A stretch of 64,000 bases of DNA, from positions 47,234,500 to 47,298,499 of the forward strand of contig OU744724.1 in assembly GCA_916613615.1 (NCBI GenBank), given 5' to 3'. This document shows, one piece after another, positions 22,940 to 34,789 of the stretch. This DNA comes from Steromphala cineraria (Eukaryota; Mollusca; Gastropoda; Trochida; Trochidae). The position numbers were made by a program, and so were the translations under genes. Every line of letters starts with the position of its first letter. The first letter of the stretch is position 1. Below the pieces are notes generated by a model, which worked only from the letters and a program-made list of their open reading frames with translations, did no database searches and was not told the origin of the DNA.

Positions 22940-23790
22940 CATAATCATTGAATTATTTATAATATGCAATCATCATCTTGAAGTCACTTAAAAATTGTTT
23001 AAAATAATTACGGTAACATAGGTGTGCACAATTTTAAAACAATCAAAGGGATCTTTCAATTATTTTGAAAAATATTATTACTGAGATGTTACAAAAATTT
23101 CTAAAATTTGAGGAATCGTTTTATACTATGAAATGATTTTTTTAAAGTCAGGTAAGATGTTTTTGCTACCCATTGGAAATATTAAATAATTTGGTTATAC
23201 TTTCTCAAAAAACAAAACCAAAAAAAGCTACACACACAGAAAAGAGTTTATCAACTGCAGGCATATAGGACTTGACGTCGATCAAGCGAATCTTTATCTG
23301 AAACTATTAACTTAGTTAACAAAAAGTTTAATGTCTTTGGGATATGTTATGACAAATTTACGTTATAAGTCTCAACCAAAGTATCAAACTATCAATTATG
23401 AACAGCTTTGACATCGGCCTACTCAGGCCTTATACTGCAGTGCATCTGCAGGCTACTATTACGTCACAATACGGAAGATGCCGAGAAAATGATTTGATTG
23501 GCTATATCCCAGGTTGGGCCGCGCGAGCGAATCTAGCTTCTGATCCCAGGGTACAGTTTTTTTTAGGTCAGCTTTTGTTCATTTTATCACTTCAACTTTG
23601 TATGGTATGTGGGTAATGAAAATGGTACCTTGCAAAAAGTAATCAGACTTTTTCGATACCTACTATTTCAAGTGCACATAACTCAAAAACTTGAATTGAC
23701 ATCTGCCTGAAATTCTCAGAACTGACAGACAAGTAGTCAGACTACAGGGACAAATGGGGAGAAGGGGGCAGAGCAAGAAGAAATCTAAAT
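22940..23790. other. Unassigned AT-rich sequence
   Basis: A 72-codon plus frame at 23398-23616 is not recognised and has no supporting signals. No repeat boundaries are seen. Confidence 0.35.
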
Positions 23791-23796
23791 GAAGAA

Positions 23797-25051
23797 GGAT
23801 ATATGGCCTAAGAGTAATTGAAGGGTCCGAATGCAGGGTATCTAAAACATCAATAAAATGCAACCTTTTCCTTGAAAATGATTAAAATGAAGATATTCTG
23901 ACAGCTAAAATGATTTACTATAAATCAATTATTTCTGTGAAGCCTTGAGTTTGTTTGCAGAATGTATAATTGCATTGAAATCGAGGCGTTTTCGAGTTTG
24001 GTTGCAGTCCCTTATAGGCAACTGCAACCAAATTGTTTTCTAGAAAATATCCATCACTTTTCGTGTCTCGACAAACACTAATTTGGTTGCAGAGATTGTA
24101 GTTGCTTGTTGAATAACAAAGAGACAAGTTTGGTTGCAGGAGTATTATAATTTACCTTATTTGACATGAAAACAAAAACAAATCAACAGTTTCATTTTGA
24201 CAGGTTCCCTCTCGCTCTGTGTGTGATGTAATGCCATGCGGTATGTAACCTGTCCTACAATTGGTTGATTCAGTCTCAAACATTTCCAACAATTTTTCAA
24301 ATTACTAATTTTTGATTGATAATTCATCTTGTTCTGTTTTTGGATAGAAACTATTTGTCAAACTTACTTATTGATGTTTATTTTCTATCAAAATTATTTG
24401 GCAATTAAAGGAATTTGTGACAGCCAATGAGAATTTTTTTGAGATATGACAACAATTCGAATCTGCTACGGGAGCACGTTGAAACACAGAAATGAAATTT
24501 AGGGATTATTTGGTCAAAGATTGTCTTAAGTACCTACCATGACATGCTGTATGATAGAAATTGTTAAAATAATCAAGGTCAGTGAAATATTTCTTTCCAT
24601 AATGTCAGAAACAATTTCAAAACATGATGTGACATGATTGAAAACCGGACTCGATAGCGATCGGTAAGTTGCTGATGTGTCATTGAAATGTAAATAAAAA
24701 GCCAGGTAAGTGATCAACAGTTGTCAAATCATCATATATTCTATCTGCAACCAAATTTCTTCAAGTCCAGGCTCTTTTGTTTGATAAAAACATGTATTTT
24801 CGGGGGAAAATAATTTGGTTGCAGTTGCCTATAGGGGACTGCAACCAAACTCGAAAATTATGCGATTTCATTGTGATTAATCTTTCTGCAACCAAATTCA
24901 ATGGTGTCATTCCATATATCATTGTATAGATAATTATCTCAGCTTTCAGAAAATTCGAAGTTGAGTCTTTTTGAAGAGCTAGGTTGCATTTAACAGTCTT
25001 TTTTGACACCCCGTCATCCGGACCCTTCAATTACTCTTAGGCCGGATATAT
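23797..25051. mobile_element. 1.24 kb DNA transposon, 8 bp duplication, clustered subterminal repeats
   Basis: The element 23805-25043 begins GGCCTAAGAGTAATTGAAGG and ends with the complement; inverted ends are about 30 bp with one early mismatch. GGATATAT flanks both sides (23797-23804, 25044-25051). Inside are at least eight ATTTGGTTGCAG motifs: about 23998, 24018, 24078 and 24128 on the left, 24748, 24810, 24838 and 24888 on the right. The central ones form an inverted pair around GCAGTYCCYTATAGGCAACT. No transposase is present. An 8 bp duplication fits hAT, P or Merlin; subterminal motif clusters are typical of hAT. Confidence 0.88.
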
Positions 25052-25554
25052 GTATTTAATAATTGTTTTTGGTTTATTGTTGTTTTTTTAAGAGTCCAGA
25101 CTTCATTAGCCATTTATGCTGTTGCTTTACCCTTGGGAAGGATTTTATCATACTCTCCCGAAAAAAGTGCAATTTTTTTCAAGCCAAAGTTTTGGAGAAA
25201 TTGAAACCAAAAAATCGTTCTGGTCACAGTAGACTATTTTGCTTGAAATTTCATTGCGCTTCGTTTGGTATAACTTTTATGTCTCTACGACCATATTTTT
25301 TACTTATCTTATGTAATTTGACACGTCCTAGCGGCCGGACTGTTCATGAGCGATTTTATTCTTTTATCTTAAAGACCAATGTCTAACTCTCATGCAAAAA
25401 TCAGAAAATTCTATTTTCTGGGTTTTGAGTTATCTGCCCTTGAAGTTTGCGATTTTTAGATTTTGGTCAATTTTAAAAGATCACTGCAAGAAAAGTATTA
25501 ACGTAAGAACTTTCTAGAAATCAAATTAAAAACTACAATGCTTCAGCTACATTG

Positions 25555-26640
25555 AGTATAAATCTCAGCTTTCTAGTGCAAGTATCTTCAGAGAAGAAGA
25601 TTGTCAAAGGTGGGTGGGGTCGGAAATTGCCAAAAATGCACTAAAACCAAGATGGTGGCCAAACCATATGTTACCTACGAATTTGCCATGATTTGGGTTT
25701 TTTTGGCAATAATTGTTATTGCGCATCTTTTAAAAAAAATTCAGGTCTCTAAGTGCATTTTGAAAATTTTGTCCATGTTAATATCCTTAAATATAGTCAC
25801 AAGCGACGACAAAAGGATTCAGCCGCATTTAAAGTGTGTTCAACACAAAGATAAACATGTCAGGAGTCAGTCCTGAAAGTTTCATGACTTTCTGCTTATG
25901 CATAAAGTTCCTAGAGCGTTTTTCGAAAATCATCAATCAAATAAATCTCTTGCTGAATGGGCCTTTTAAAGAGATTTCACGAACAGCCGTTCAGCCGTAT
26001 TTACAGAGTGTTCAGCACAAAGATAAACATGTCAGAAGTCAGTCCTGAAAGTTTCATGACTTTTTGTTAATGTATAAAGTTCCTAGACCGTTTTTAGAAA
26101 ATCATCAATCAAGAAAGTCAGTAACAGAATGGGCCTTTAGAAGAGATTTTACAACGCTTCTTTGTATTTCACTGTATTTTTGTCAGCGACTTACTGTTAT
26201 AAAATGCACCTTGAATTGTCACTATTGGAGGCAATTAACCTAAATTTCATGTCTGTAGCACCAGTGGATGACTGCTTGCATAGTGACTATTTATAGCTTC
26301 ATTACTGCGAGTTCTGATGCCTCGAACGCCCTCTCAAGCTAACGCTCTGCTCTGCCTCAGCTACAACATACAAAAGTTTCAGCTCTCTGCTGCAAGTATC
26401 TACAGAGGAGTTGATTCTCAAAGGTGCATGGGGTTCGGAAATTCTGAAAAGTTAAAAATTCCAATATGGCGGCCAAACCATGTGACCTACGACTTTGTCC
26501 TGATTGCCTTTTTTGCTTAGAATGTCATTGTCAATCTCAATGTTAAATTTCAAGTCTCTAGCTGCATTATGAAAAAAAAGCCCATGTTAATTTTTTGATT
26601 TTGGAATCGAACTGTACCTTCAATGCGACCTCCGATTTGA
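25555..26640 (+). repeat. Diverged repeat family with internal 172 bp tandem dimer
   Basis: 25570-25710 and 26380-26510 share TCAGCT.TCT, GCAAGTATCT.CAGAG, ATGG.GGCCAAACCAT and TGACCTACGA-type segments. Between them GTGTTCAACACAAAGATAAA (25836) recurs at 26008 with 172 bp spacing, followed by CAGTCCTGAAAGTTTCATGA in both. Short plus frames here are repeat-derived. Confidence 0.75.
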
Positions 26641-26783
26641 AAAAACGAAACGTCATGATCTAAGTCTCAGTAAGGGCTATCAACATGCGAAGTCTCGCTG
26701 TAATATCTTCAACCGTTTTCGCTAAACCCTGTACACAAAATCGGTGGAATAAAATAATAAAACACGTCAATAAGGCTGAATCC

Positions 26784-27875
26784 TTAATAAAACACGCCAA
26801 TAACAATAAGGAGCCTGAAAGACTGAATCCTTAATAAGAAAAAACACAGATAATAGCAACAGGTCTTCAGGCTTTCGTCTTGAAGACCTAAAAATCTCAG
26901 CCAGACTTTTGCCAGTTGTTGCCATGTATATCCGTGTTGTCGCATCTCGGCTTCAACATCCCTTCGCCATGTGTTACGTGGTCTTCCTATTTTTCTTTCC
27001 CCCTGCAGGTTCCAGGTTAGGGCCTGCCTGTTGATGTTGTGTTGGGGTCTCCTAAGTGTGTGACCCATCCAGGTCCATTTCCTGCACTTGATTTCTTGTT
27101 CTATGGGTTCTTGTCTTGTGGTTTCCCATAGTTTGATGTTGCTGATGGTATTTGACCAGAATATGCGTAGAATTTGTCTAAGGCATCTGTTGATGAAGGA
27201 CTGGATTTTTTTCTGACGGATGTTACTGTTGTCCTCCATGTTTCAGAGCCGTAGAGGAGCACTGATTTCACATTCAAGTTGAAGATTCTTATTTTGGTTC
27301 CTGTTGTGATTTGTCTTGAGCTCCAGATCTTTCTCAGCAAACAGAAAGCAGTCCTAGCCTTTCCAATCCTTGTCTTGATGTCTTCATCTGAACCTCCTGT
27401 GTTGGTGACCATGCTTCCCAAGTAGGTAAATGATGAGACCTCATCAAGGGCTGTGGTGTTTATCATGACAGGGGCATCATTTTTGTTGTTAATTTTCATG
27501 ATCTTTTTTTTTGCTTTGGTTGATGTTAAGACCCAACATTTCTGAAGTAGCAGCAAGATCTGTGGTTTTCTCCTGCATCTGATGGTGTGTGGAAGAGAGG
27601 GCTGCAAGGTCATCTGCAAAATCCAGGTCTTCAAGGTGTTCTGTGAAGGTCCATTGGATTCCTCTCTGTTTGCCTTCAGTTGTTTGCTTCATTATCCAGT
27701 CGATGGCCAGGAGGAACAAGAATGGAGATAACAGACATCCCTGTCACACTCCGGTGTTGACTTGGAACTTGTCTGATGTTGCTCCATCATGCAGAACTTG
27801 GCTCTTCATTCCTTCGTAGGTGTTCTTCACTAAGGACGTGATCTTGTTTGGGATACCATAGTGAGCCATCAGTTT
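26784..27875 (-). pseudogene. 5'-truncated RTE-like LINE, C-terminal half of reverse transcriptase
   Basis: Reading the minus strand from 27875: GIPNKITSLVKNTYEGMKSQ; then motif B as TGV*QGCLLSPFLF, where TGA replaces the usual arginine codon. Next come LLAIDWIMK and catalytic motif C (DLDFADDLAAL), then after a frameshift SFTYLGSMVTNTGGSDEDI and SVLLYGSETW. After another shift come QSFINRCLRQIL, MGHTLRRP and GRPRNTWRRDVEAE, the C-terminal signature of RTE-type elements. The 3' end carries CTGAATCCTTAATAA twice (near 26779 and 26824). Frames are broken at least twice, so it is inactive. Confidence 0.88.
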
Positions 27876-27879
27876 TCCT

Positions 27880-28315
27880 TATCATACTGCTGATTAATTT
27901 TTGTCACATAAAATAACAAAAATTTTCCAGGATATGAAGAAAACTGTTTTAATCAAAACACTAAATGATACCAACATTATGTTCACTGTTTGGCATAATT
28001 CAAGTAAACTAATAAAATTAAAATCAAACCAATAAATTTATATATTATGTATTTAAGATCTCCATGATTATTTTGATCATATATATATATAAACCGAAGG
28101 AGAACATATGATGACTTATAATGACTCACTAATATATTCTTTCAAATTTAGCACTTTTATCAATTAGAACTAACTTGTACAACCTTATTTTCACTTATTT
28201 TATTTTGTAAAGAACTTATCCAATCTAATAATGCATCAATATAAAAGTTGATAAAAACAAAAATAATAGTGTTTCTAGACAGACAAGTTTGAATCTGAAA
28301 AAGTTTTCTAACACC
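27880..28315. other. AT-rich sequence with (TA)n run
   Basis: Includes a short (AT)n run near 28078-28091. No gene is recognised. Confidence 0.4.
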
Positions 28316-28317
28316 GT

Positions 28318-28525
28318 CATCCCTTTTAGGCCAGTAGAAATCTGCCCAAAATTGAGTGAACCCGGACATTTTCGATAACAGACAAATAACTTGAAAAAAT
28401 TAAAGAATACATGTCCCTTGCCTTCAGAAAAAAACCCAACCAAAATCAATCTCCGGCAGAAAAAGTTATGGCCATTTGAAAATGTACCTGAAAGTTGTGA
28501 TGAAGCCTCTTCATATAAGATCAGT
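28318..28525 (-). repeat. Dispersed repeat, inverted copy of 58140-58340
   Basis: Nearly identical on the opposite strand to 58140-58340: shares CATTTTCGATAACAGACAAA, CATGTCCCTTGCCTTCAG, AATCAATCTCCGGCAGAAAA and GGCCATTTGAAAATGTACCT. Any short protein frames are shared by the repeat. Confidence 0.9.
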
Positions 28526-28775
28526 TGTATGACTAATATAGTCGGAGTTATCTCCCTTTCTAGCAACAGCCAAAATGGCCGTCATTGTTGTTGACAACAG
28601 AAGTTTGTAAGCGGTAATTTATGAAGTTTGATGTAAAAACCCTGGGTATTTTGTACAGAAATATATTTTGTCATTTAATAAAGATTTCAATTTCCCTAAT
28701 ACATTTCTAAAGTTTTACAAATTTCCCTTATAAAAGAACATTTTTAATATATACTGATTTATGATCTAAAGAGAA

Positions 28776-28893
28776 TGTCACCCAAGTGTCTTCTGATATA
28801 AACAATATCAACACAAGTTCATAAAAGTAACAAATTTTACATTTATCAACAAGTGTTGATAAATTTGGTATCTGAAGACACGAGGGTGAGATT
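28776..28893. repeat. Short inverted-repeat element
   Basis: TCACCCAAGTGTCTTCTGAT at the left is matched by the complement of ATCTGAAGACACGAGGGTGA at the right, with AT-rich sequence and a TTTATCAACA / TGTTGATAAA hairpin between. Possible small MITE; no duplication was identified. Confidence 0.5.
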
Positions 28894-29262
28894 TTATTTA
28901 TCATCCAAAATCATTTGTCATCACATTAGCATGAAAAATTTACATTTTTGGCCACTGCATAGCCGTAAAACTCCTAAACCAGTGATGTCTTAGCATTGTG
29001 ACGTCATCATGTTTATGAGGTCATAACATTCTGACCTTGTTATGTTAATGACATCAGAGCATTGTTAAAAATCTACTTTCAAAACGATATCTCCTAGGAT
29101 CGCTTGATCTTCGCAAGCAATATCTCGTGTTGAACACAGTTTAGAATACTAAATTCTATACACTAAAAAGTGCATTTTGCAGCAAATATACAATCTTTGA
29201 AAATATTCCATTCACCCCCCCCCCCTTTTTTATGTTTTATCACCCCAAAACAAATATGAAGT

Positions 29263-31065
29263 TACCGTATATTTCAATGTATAAGGCGAGTTTATTATGC
29301 CAGAAATTGGGGGTCAAAGAAGGGGGTCGCCCAATACACAAGGTCAAAAACTAGAGGCCAAGTGAGGGGTATCTGCCAACCCAACAAGTCAAGCGAGTCA
29401 ATGTTTACACCGGATGTCCATTACACAATCATCGATGTCATCTCAAATTTAATCTTGTAAAATAAAATACCTTTGTCTAATTGTTCTTTTTAAATGAAAA
29501 TATATAGAGAGAAATATGATTGAAAATTCCAAATAACTTATCAATCAAAATTATCCATGTACCGGACCAAAGGAAATATTCAACACGTGTTTGCTGGCCG
29601 ATAACATGTTCTGTTAGTGTCGGTGTCATACAAGATAGAACCTCGTGATGAAATAACTTGACATAATTAAAGATAACAATAAATTTATAATGATTAATTT
29701 ATTAATTAACATTTTTTTGATGACTGATATTGTGACTAAATTTTTATCAGAAGCACATGATAAGTCATTGAATAAAATAACAAACACGGTAAGTAACTTA
29801 TTTATTTTTAAATACACATGACATTTCACTTAAAAAATACCGACCTAAATTTACCCTTATGCAATCTTGTCAACACGTTGCCTGTCATGTCAACTGTTTC
29901 AATGACCTGCTAGAAGGGGGGTCGCCTTATTTATGAGATATATGATTTTGGCAGCAAGTTTGGGGGCTGAGAAAGGGGGTCGCCTTATGTACGAGGTCGC
30001 CGTGTACATTGAAATACCGTATACCGGGAAATTTTCGTGGTTGGTAATTTTCGTGGTTTTCGTGGGTAGAGCTTGAACCACGAAATTTTCCATACCACGA
30101 AAATTTTCCTATGAATTTCATCAAAAATATCTTTACCACTCTCTGTACGACCCATCTAGCTACATGTTTTTTAAGAAAAGCGCATGCACAAATTTAGGTG
30201 CTATTCACTGACAACTGCTAAACATAGAGCTCTAATTCAGTCGTTTATTGATAGTTTTAAATTTATACGTTGATAACTTTACTTAATATGTAGCCAAGTG
30301 TGATTGGCACTCCTCATTGTATACAAATCTAGTTCTACCGGCAACTAATTCTAAATGAATGGTTGTTTCCAACATAATTAGCGGAGCTTAACACGTGTCA
30401 CAACACAATGCATCGGGTCGTAGTTCATGTTCAACAGAGTGTGACAAAGACAAAGAAGCATGCTGAATTCAAACAAATGAATAAAAACTAGATTTCACAT
30501 TCACATATCAACTGAAATATTTAATCTGGATCATCAACGCTCTTCTTCAGCCACGCTACAAGGCTCATTTTGCTAATGTTGAATAGATTAAAATGTAATA
30601 CTGTTTTATATACGTGTAGGTAAAGTGTCAGTTTTATTTGTCAAAGCAAAAAATGACAGTGAGTAAAGTAATACTTTATTGAAACATTGAGTTAGAAATG
30701 TCATCTTTGAAACAGGCCAGAAAATGTGATTCGTGTCTTCTCCTTATACATGTTGAACAAACTAGATCGTTTTATCAATTATATCAAAAACATTTCGACT
30801 GATGACTACTGACCCTACTAATCCGATTGTAATAAGTTGATTGGAAAGCAATATGATTAACTAACATGACAGTTTAACATCAACACGCTTACAAATGTAA
30901 CATAAATACACGATTTAAATTTTTGTATTTGGATAACTTCAACCACGAAAATGAAATTTTTTGACAACGTCTGAACCACGAAAATAAAAATCCACGAAAG
31001 GTCTTTAAGTCCTCAACCTCGAAAATTTCCAACCACGAAAATTTCCCGGTATACGGTATACGGTA
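29263..31065. mobile_element. TA-flanked inverted-repeat element, host of a nested insertion
   Basis: Left end TA then CCGTATATTTCAATGTATAA (29263 on). Its right end is split by a second element. Removing that element and one TA restores the complement of CCGTATATTTCAATGTA next to TA at 31064-31065. Inside are several GGGGGTCGCC segments in opposite orientations (29303-29332 and 29916-30000). No transposase is seen. TA duplication suggests the Tc1/mariner group. Confidence 0.8.
30015..31058. mobile_element. Nested TA-flanked element, TTTTCGTGG-rich ends
   Basis: The element 30017-31056 begins CCGTATACCGGGAAATTTTC and ends with the complement; the 28 bp ends continue GTGGTTGG. TA flanks both sides. 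CGTGG/CCACG motifs are repeated near both ends. The interior has no transposase frame. Confidence 0.85.
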
Positions 31066-31079
31066 AGTCATGAGCATAA

Positions 31080-32190
31080 ATAACATAAAAAAGAATGAAA
31101 TCCTCCATGATCTTTTGTTCAGCTCACTACAAAATTGTATTTTGCAGCACAGAGTTATTTTACAAAATTATTCCAATTTTCTTTCATTTTCTTTACTTTT
31201 TTACCCCAGAACAGGCATGGTGTTCAAAATGCAGCAATAATGGATTAAGAAGTTATATTATAATTCATGATCTATCATTTTCATCAGTAGCCCTTTGTTT
31301 TGTGTAACAGATACTCATTTTAAAAAATAATTCCAATTTTCTTTCATTTTCGAAGGGTTTTTACCCCAAAAGAGACAAGACTTCGACCTGCCATATCAAA
31401 TGATTATGGGATCATTTAACGTTGCATGATCTATCATTCAAGTAAATTAAAAAGTCTTTACTTCAAGAAAAAATATATTTTAAAAAATATTTCCAATTTT
31501 CTTTTATTTTTTTAGGTTTTTGACCAAAAAATGCATTTTGCCGATGGTTGATTTTGGTTGGGTTTTTCATGGTTCATCAGCATGGTTATAAGGACCACGT
31601 AAAAACCAAATTTGTCTGTTATCAAAAATGTCCGTGTTTTTCTTGATTTCTACTGGACAATTTCACCAAAAATGCTAAATTTCCTCCAAAATATGTTAAA
31701 CATTCATACCCTCATGTCAATTTGAATCCCAATACCAAGTTTGATCAACCTTTGAGATATAGTTAAGAAATTTTGAATCAGACAGGACTCATACCAGTTT
31801 TCCACAGCAATCTTCCTTTTTTGCCAATTTAAATAAAATTTTACAAACATAATTTCACACGTTCATGTCAGTCTGTGTCTTAATTTCACATTTGATCCAA
31901 AATTGACCACCAGTTTTGGCGTGAAATTTTTACCTTTAAAGCCCTTACACTTCACAAAATTAAAAAAAAAAAAAATTTAACATTGTTGTTTATGGCACAC
32001 CTTTATATGATTATGTATCAATATAATAGACTTGATCAAAAATGTGATGATTCGTTAAGAAGTTGTGAGCCAGACAGGACTTGTTACAGCTTTCTAACAG
32101 AGTCCTCATTTTTTGCCAAAAAAGTCAAAATTTTACATAAATATGTTCAAAATATACCACTGAATACCTAGGCACGTGCCTTCTTTTTTT
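31080..32190. other. AT-rich sequence with three diverged copies of a CCAATTTTCTTTCATTTTC motif
   Basis: ATTCCAATTTTCTTTCATTT occurs near 31168, 31330 and, diverged, 31490, each followed by TTTTTACCCC-like sequence. This is a degenerate ~160 bp tandem. 31540-31690 is a diverged relative of the 58140 repeat (GATTTTGGTTGGGTTTTTC, TCTGTTATCAAAAATGTCCG). No gene is recognised. Confidence 0.55.
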
Positions 32191-32195
32191 TACCA

Positions 32196-32245
32196 TGAAT
32201 AAGGTGAGACTCAAATAAAATATGTGTCTGTCTGTGTCGGTCTTC
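32196..32245 (+). repeat. LINE 3' tail relic, (CTGT)n
   Basis: AAGGTGAGACTCAAATAAAA then TGTGTCTGTCTGTG matches the 3' end of the LINE copies at 33190 and 55100. Confidence 0.65.
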
Positions 32246-32689
32246 CACGGACAACATGAGTGTGTATAAAAACATGAATACTTGAACAAAATTACAAAGA
32301 AGTTATAGTGAAATCATAAATAAACATCTCTGCATATCTTTTTATTAAAACACAGACTTCAAATTGCTTCTCTACTTTACTTGCCAAAGGTATCATTTTT
32401 AAGTTTCTAGTGTTGTAAAGTGAATTGAAGATATATTGCATGCATGCATTTATGAAATGTATATCTGCAGCTGCAAATATAGTTGAAACAATAATACAGA
32501 ATTCAAATTGCCCTTGGTTACCTACAGATTTCAAAAGACTAGTAGTTATTTGCTATAAACGATCTGTGTAAAAGCAACATTTCAGAAAAAAGACATATTT
32601 TACACTTATTTTAAATGTTGTTCATGTACATGGAGATTGTATTGTAATTTTCCCAATAGTGAATTTTATGTGATATATTTCATGCCTCG

Positions 32690-33190
32690 TTCTTACAGAC
32701 AAGCCCTTGCCAATTTTAGATGTTGTACTGCCCCTATACAATTTGAAACAGGATTATATGATAGCACAGCAGTGAATTAAAGATTCTGTTTACATTGGTT
32801 TGATTTTATAGAAGATGAATATCATGTTTTACTGAACTGTCCTCTTCACAAGGACGAAAGATGTCAACTTTTAAATGTCCGTCGTAACACTTGTCTTAAA
32901 TTTTATGTTTTATCTGAGTTGGAAAAGATGAGTTTTATATTATCCAGCCATGAGTGTGTTTTCATCTGCCACATAATTTTACAATAAAGAAGGTCCAATT
33001 CTTTTGGTCGTTAAGAATTATCGTATCCAACACATTTTATAATGACTGTATTATATTTACTTCGTAAATATTATTTTACATGTATAGTCTTTCATAACTC
33101 CACATGAAGTGTCTCAAATTTGATCAAGACGCTGTATTTTATTTTGTAATTATGAGATGAGACTGAAATAAAGCATCTGTCTGTCTGCTG
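32690..33190 (+). pseudogene. LINE 3' end: C-terminus of ORF2 and 3' tail
   Basis: Translation gives RALANFRCCTAPIQFETGLY, a stop, then EDEYHVLLNCPLHKDERCQL, which is the C-terminal zinc-knuckle region of APE-type LINE ORF2. It is followed by a 3' UTR (GTATAGTCTTTCATAACTCC, GATGAGACTGAAATAAAGCA) ending in TCTGTCTGTCTG. It is colinear with 54450-55100 and is 5' truncated. Confidence 0.78.
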
Positions 33191-33589
33191 GTGTTCTTTG
33201 CCGATATCGATAGTCACTTCAATAGTATCAACATTTAGTGAAATTTAATTATCAAATTCAATTTCATAAGTAAAATTCAAACAAAAACACGTCTACTTAG
33301 TAGTAGTATCTTAATTTTGAAAATACTGGAACACATTTAACAGATTGTCGAGTCGAGCTTAAAGTAGCAACCGGAAAGTACAACAGATAACCTTCTCGTT
33401 GCCAATTCAAAATTACAACTTTCACAAATGCGACTGAGTTTGAAATCATCAAAACCAAAGCAGCATATCTGCCTTTCTTATATATCATAGATATCTGTTT
33501 GAATCTGTTTACATCATTCTTATTGAATTGAAATCAAGTGCCACGTTTTCTGATGAATTAATTAATTACATTCTTTATCAGACGTTGAA

Positions 33590-33805
33590 AAGATGTTTTG
33601 TTATTTTGTCCAGTCATAAACATATATTATTTTTGTAATTAATGATTTCTTTTACTCAATATAGAAATTATATTTTTTTTTTTCAGAATGAATAGTATTT
33701 CCATAGTCCCTCAAATCTCATTGCTAATTATCGTTACAACAACATTGTACTTTTTCTGTAAACATGAAGTGACACTGAAATAAAATATCTCTCTTTCTGC
33801 AGATT
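33590..33805 (+). repeat. Diverged LINE 3' tail relic
   Basis: Ends CATGAAGTGACACTGAAATA then AAATATCTCTCTTTCTGC, matching the tail of the two better copies, with decayed C-terminal sequence before it. Confidence 0.55.
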
Positions 33806-34010
33806 AAATGCAACGTTCCAGTCGTTAAAAATTATCTTTATGACCCTAATATTTTGCTGGTAATTTGAATGACAGATTACTTTGTCAGGGATATCGCTGC
33901 ATTGTTTATATTATGTACAAATTTTTGTTGTGCAACACTAACTTAAGTAAACAATGATTTGATGATTAAATCATTGGCAAATAAACATATTCTAGATTAA
34001 GAGCATACTA

Positions 34011-34374
34011 TTAAAGGGGCAGTAGCACGTTTTTTGATAATTTTATAATTTGAATTTCTCACTGATAATTGTAAGTGAATGCTAAATGTATTATTTTGAC
34101 AGTGTCAAAAATCTCATTTCACAAGTCAATCATCCATAGTCAGAGGACAAAGAATGAAGATTCACATAAAATCCATTGGCGGCCATTTTTTTGTGAACAC
34201 CTTTAATTCATTTTTTGTAAGAAAAGCAATCGCATGGCTAAACTTAACGTTATATATTGGAATTATTACTGCACCATTTAGTTTAAATACATTGTCTTTC
34301 AATTGAAATCATTAATTTTCATTTTCCTTACATCACCCTATATTCACCCTAAAAACGTGCTACTGCCCCTTTAA
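34011..34374. mobile_element. TTAA-flanked MITE (piggyBac- or Kolobok-like)
   Basis: Ends AGGGGCAGTAGCACGTTTTT (34015 on) and its complement (to 34370) are flanked by TTAA on both sides (34011-34014, 34371-34374). 356 bp, AT-rich, no protein. TTAA duplication is characteristic of piggyBac and Kolobok transposases. Confidence 0.85.
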
Positions 34375-34607
34375 ATAACAGCCATAAAAATTAATGTGAC
34401 GTTCCTATCGGTCTGTGACAATATGCATAGTCAATGCCTTCACTAAGTAGCTCGTTAATGATGCATGACAGTTGAATGGCAGGGGCGTTATAACGGGGCG
34501 AACTGTAGAGGTGGAAAACTTTAACATGTTATATCTTCGATTCTAATAAGCTCACAGACTTAATACTTTCACACTATATGAAATAACAAAAAATAAAAAC
34601 TTGAAAT

Positions 34608-34702
34608 TTCTAGAAATTACTAGAAACTTTCTCGATACGCACAAGAAAATTTCTAGATGCGAGCTAGAAAATTTCTAGAAACATTCTAGAAAAGTTCTAG
34701 AA
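34608..34702. promoter_or_regulatory. Cluster of TTCTAGAA motifs, heat-shock-element-like
   Basis: Four perfect TTCTAGAA sites at 34608, 34673, 34684 and 34695, plus half sites (ACTAGAAAC, TTCTAGATG, GCTAGAAAA). Heat shock factor binds alternating nGAAn/nTTCn units. The last three sites are spaced exactly 11 bp. No heat-shock gene is seen nearby, so it may be a chance repeat. Confidence 0.5.
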
Positions 34703-34789
34703 AGGGGGTACTTTCTTTCTGGTTCAATATCCAATAAGGCAATCCGAGATCTGGTATTCACAGCTGGCAACTTAAAACAAAACAAGTGA

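Noticed and set aside
28160..28566. Overlapping minus frames of 69 and 113 codons
   Set aside because: Shared with the dispersed repeat at 58140-58340, so they are repeat-derived open stretches.
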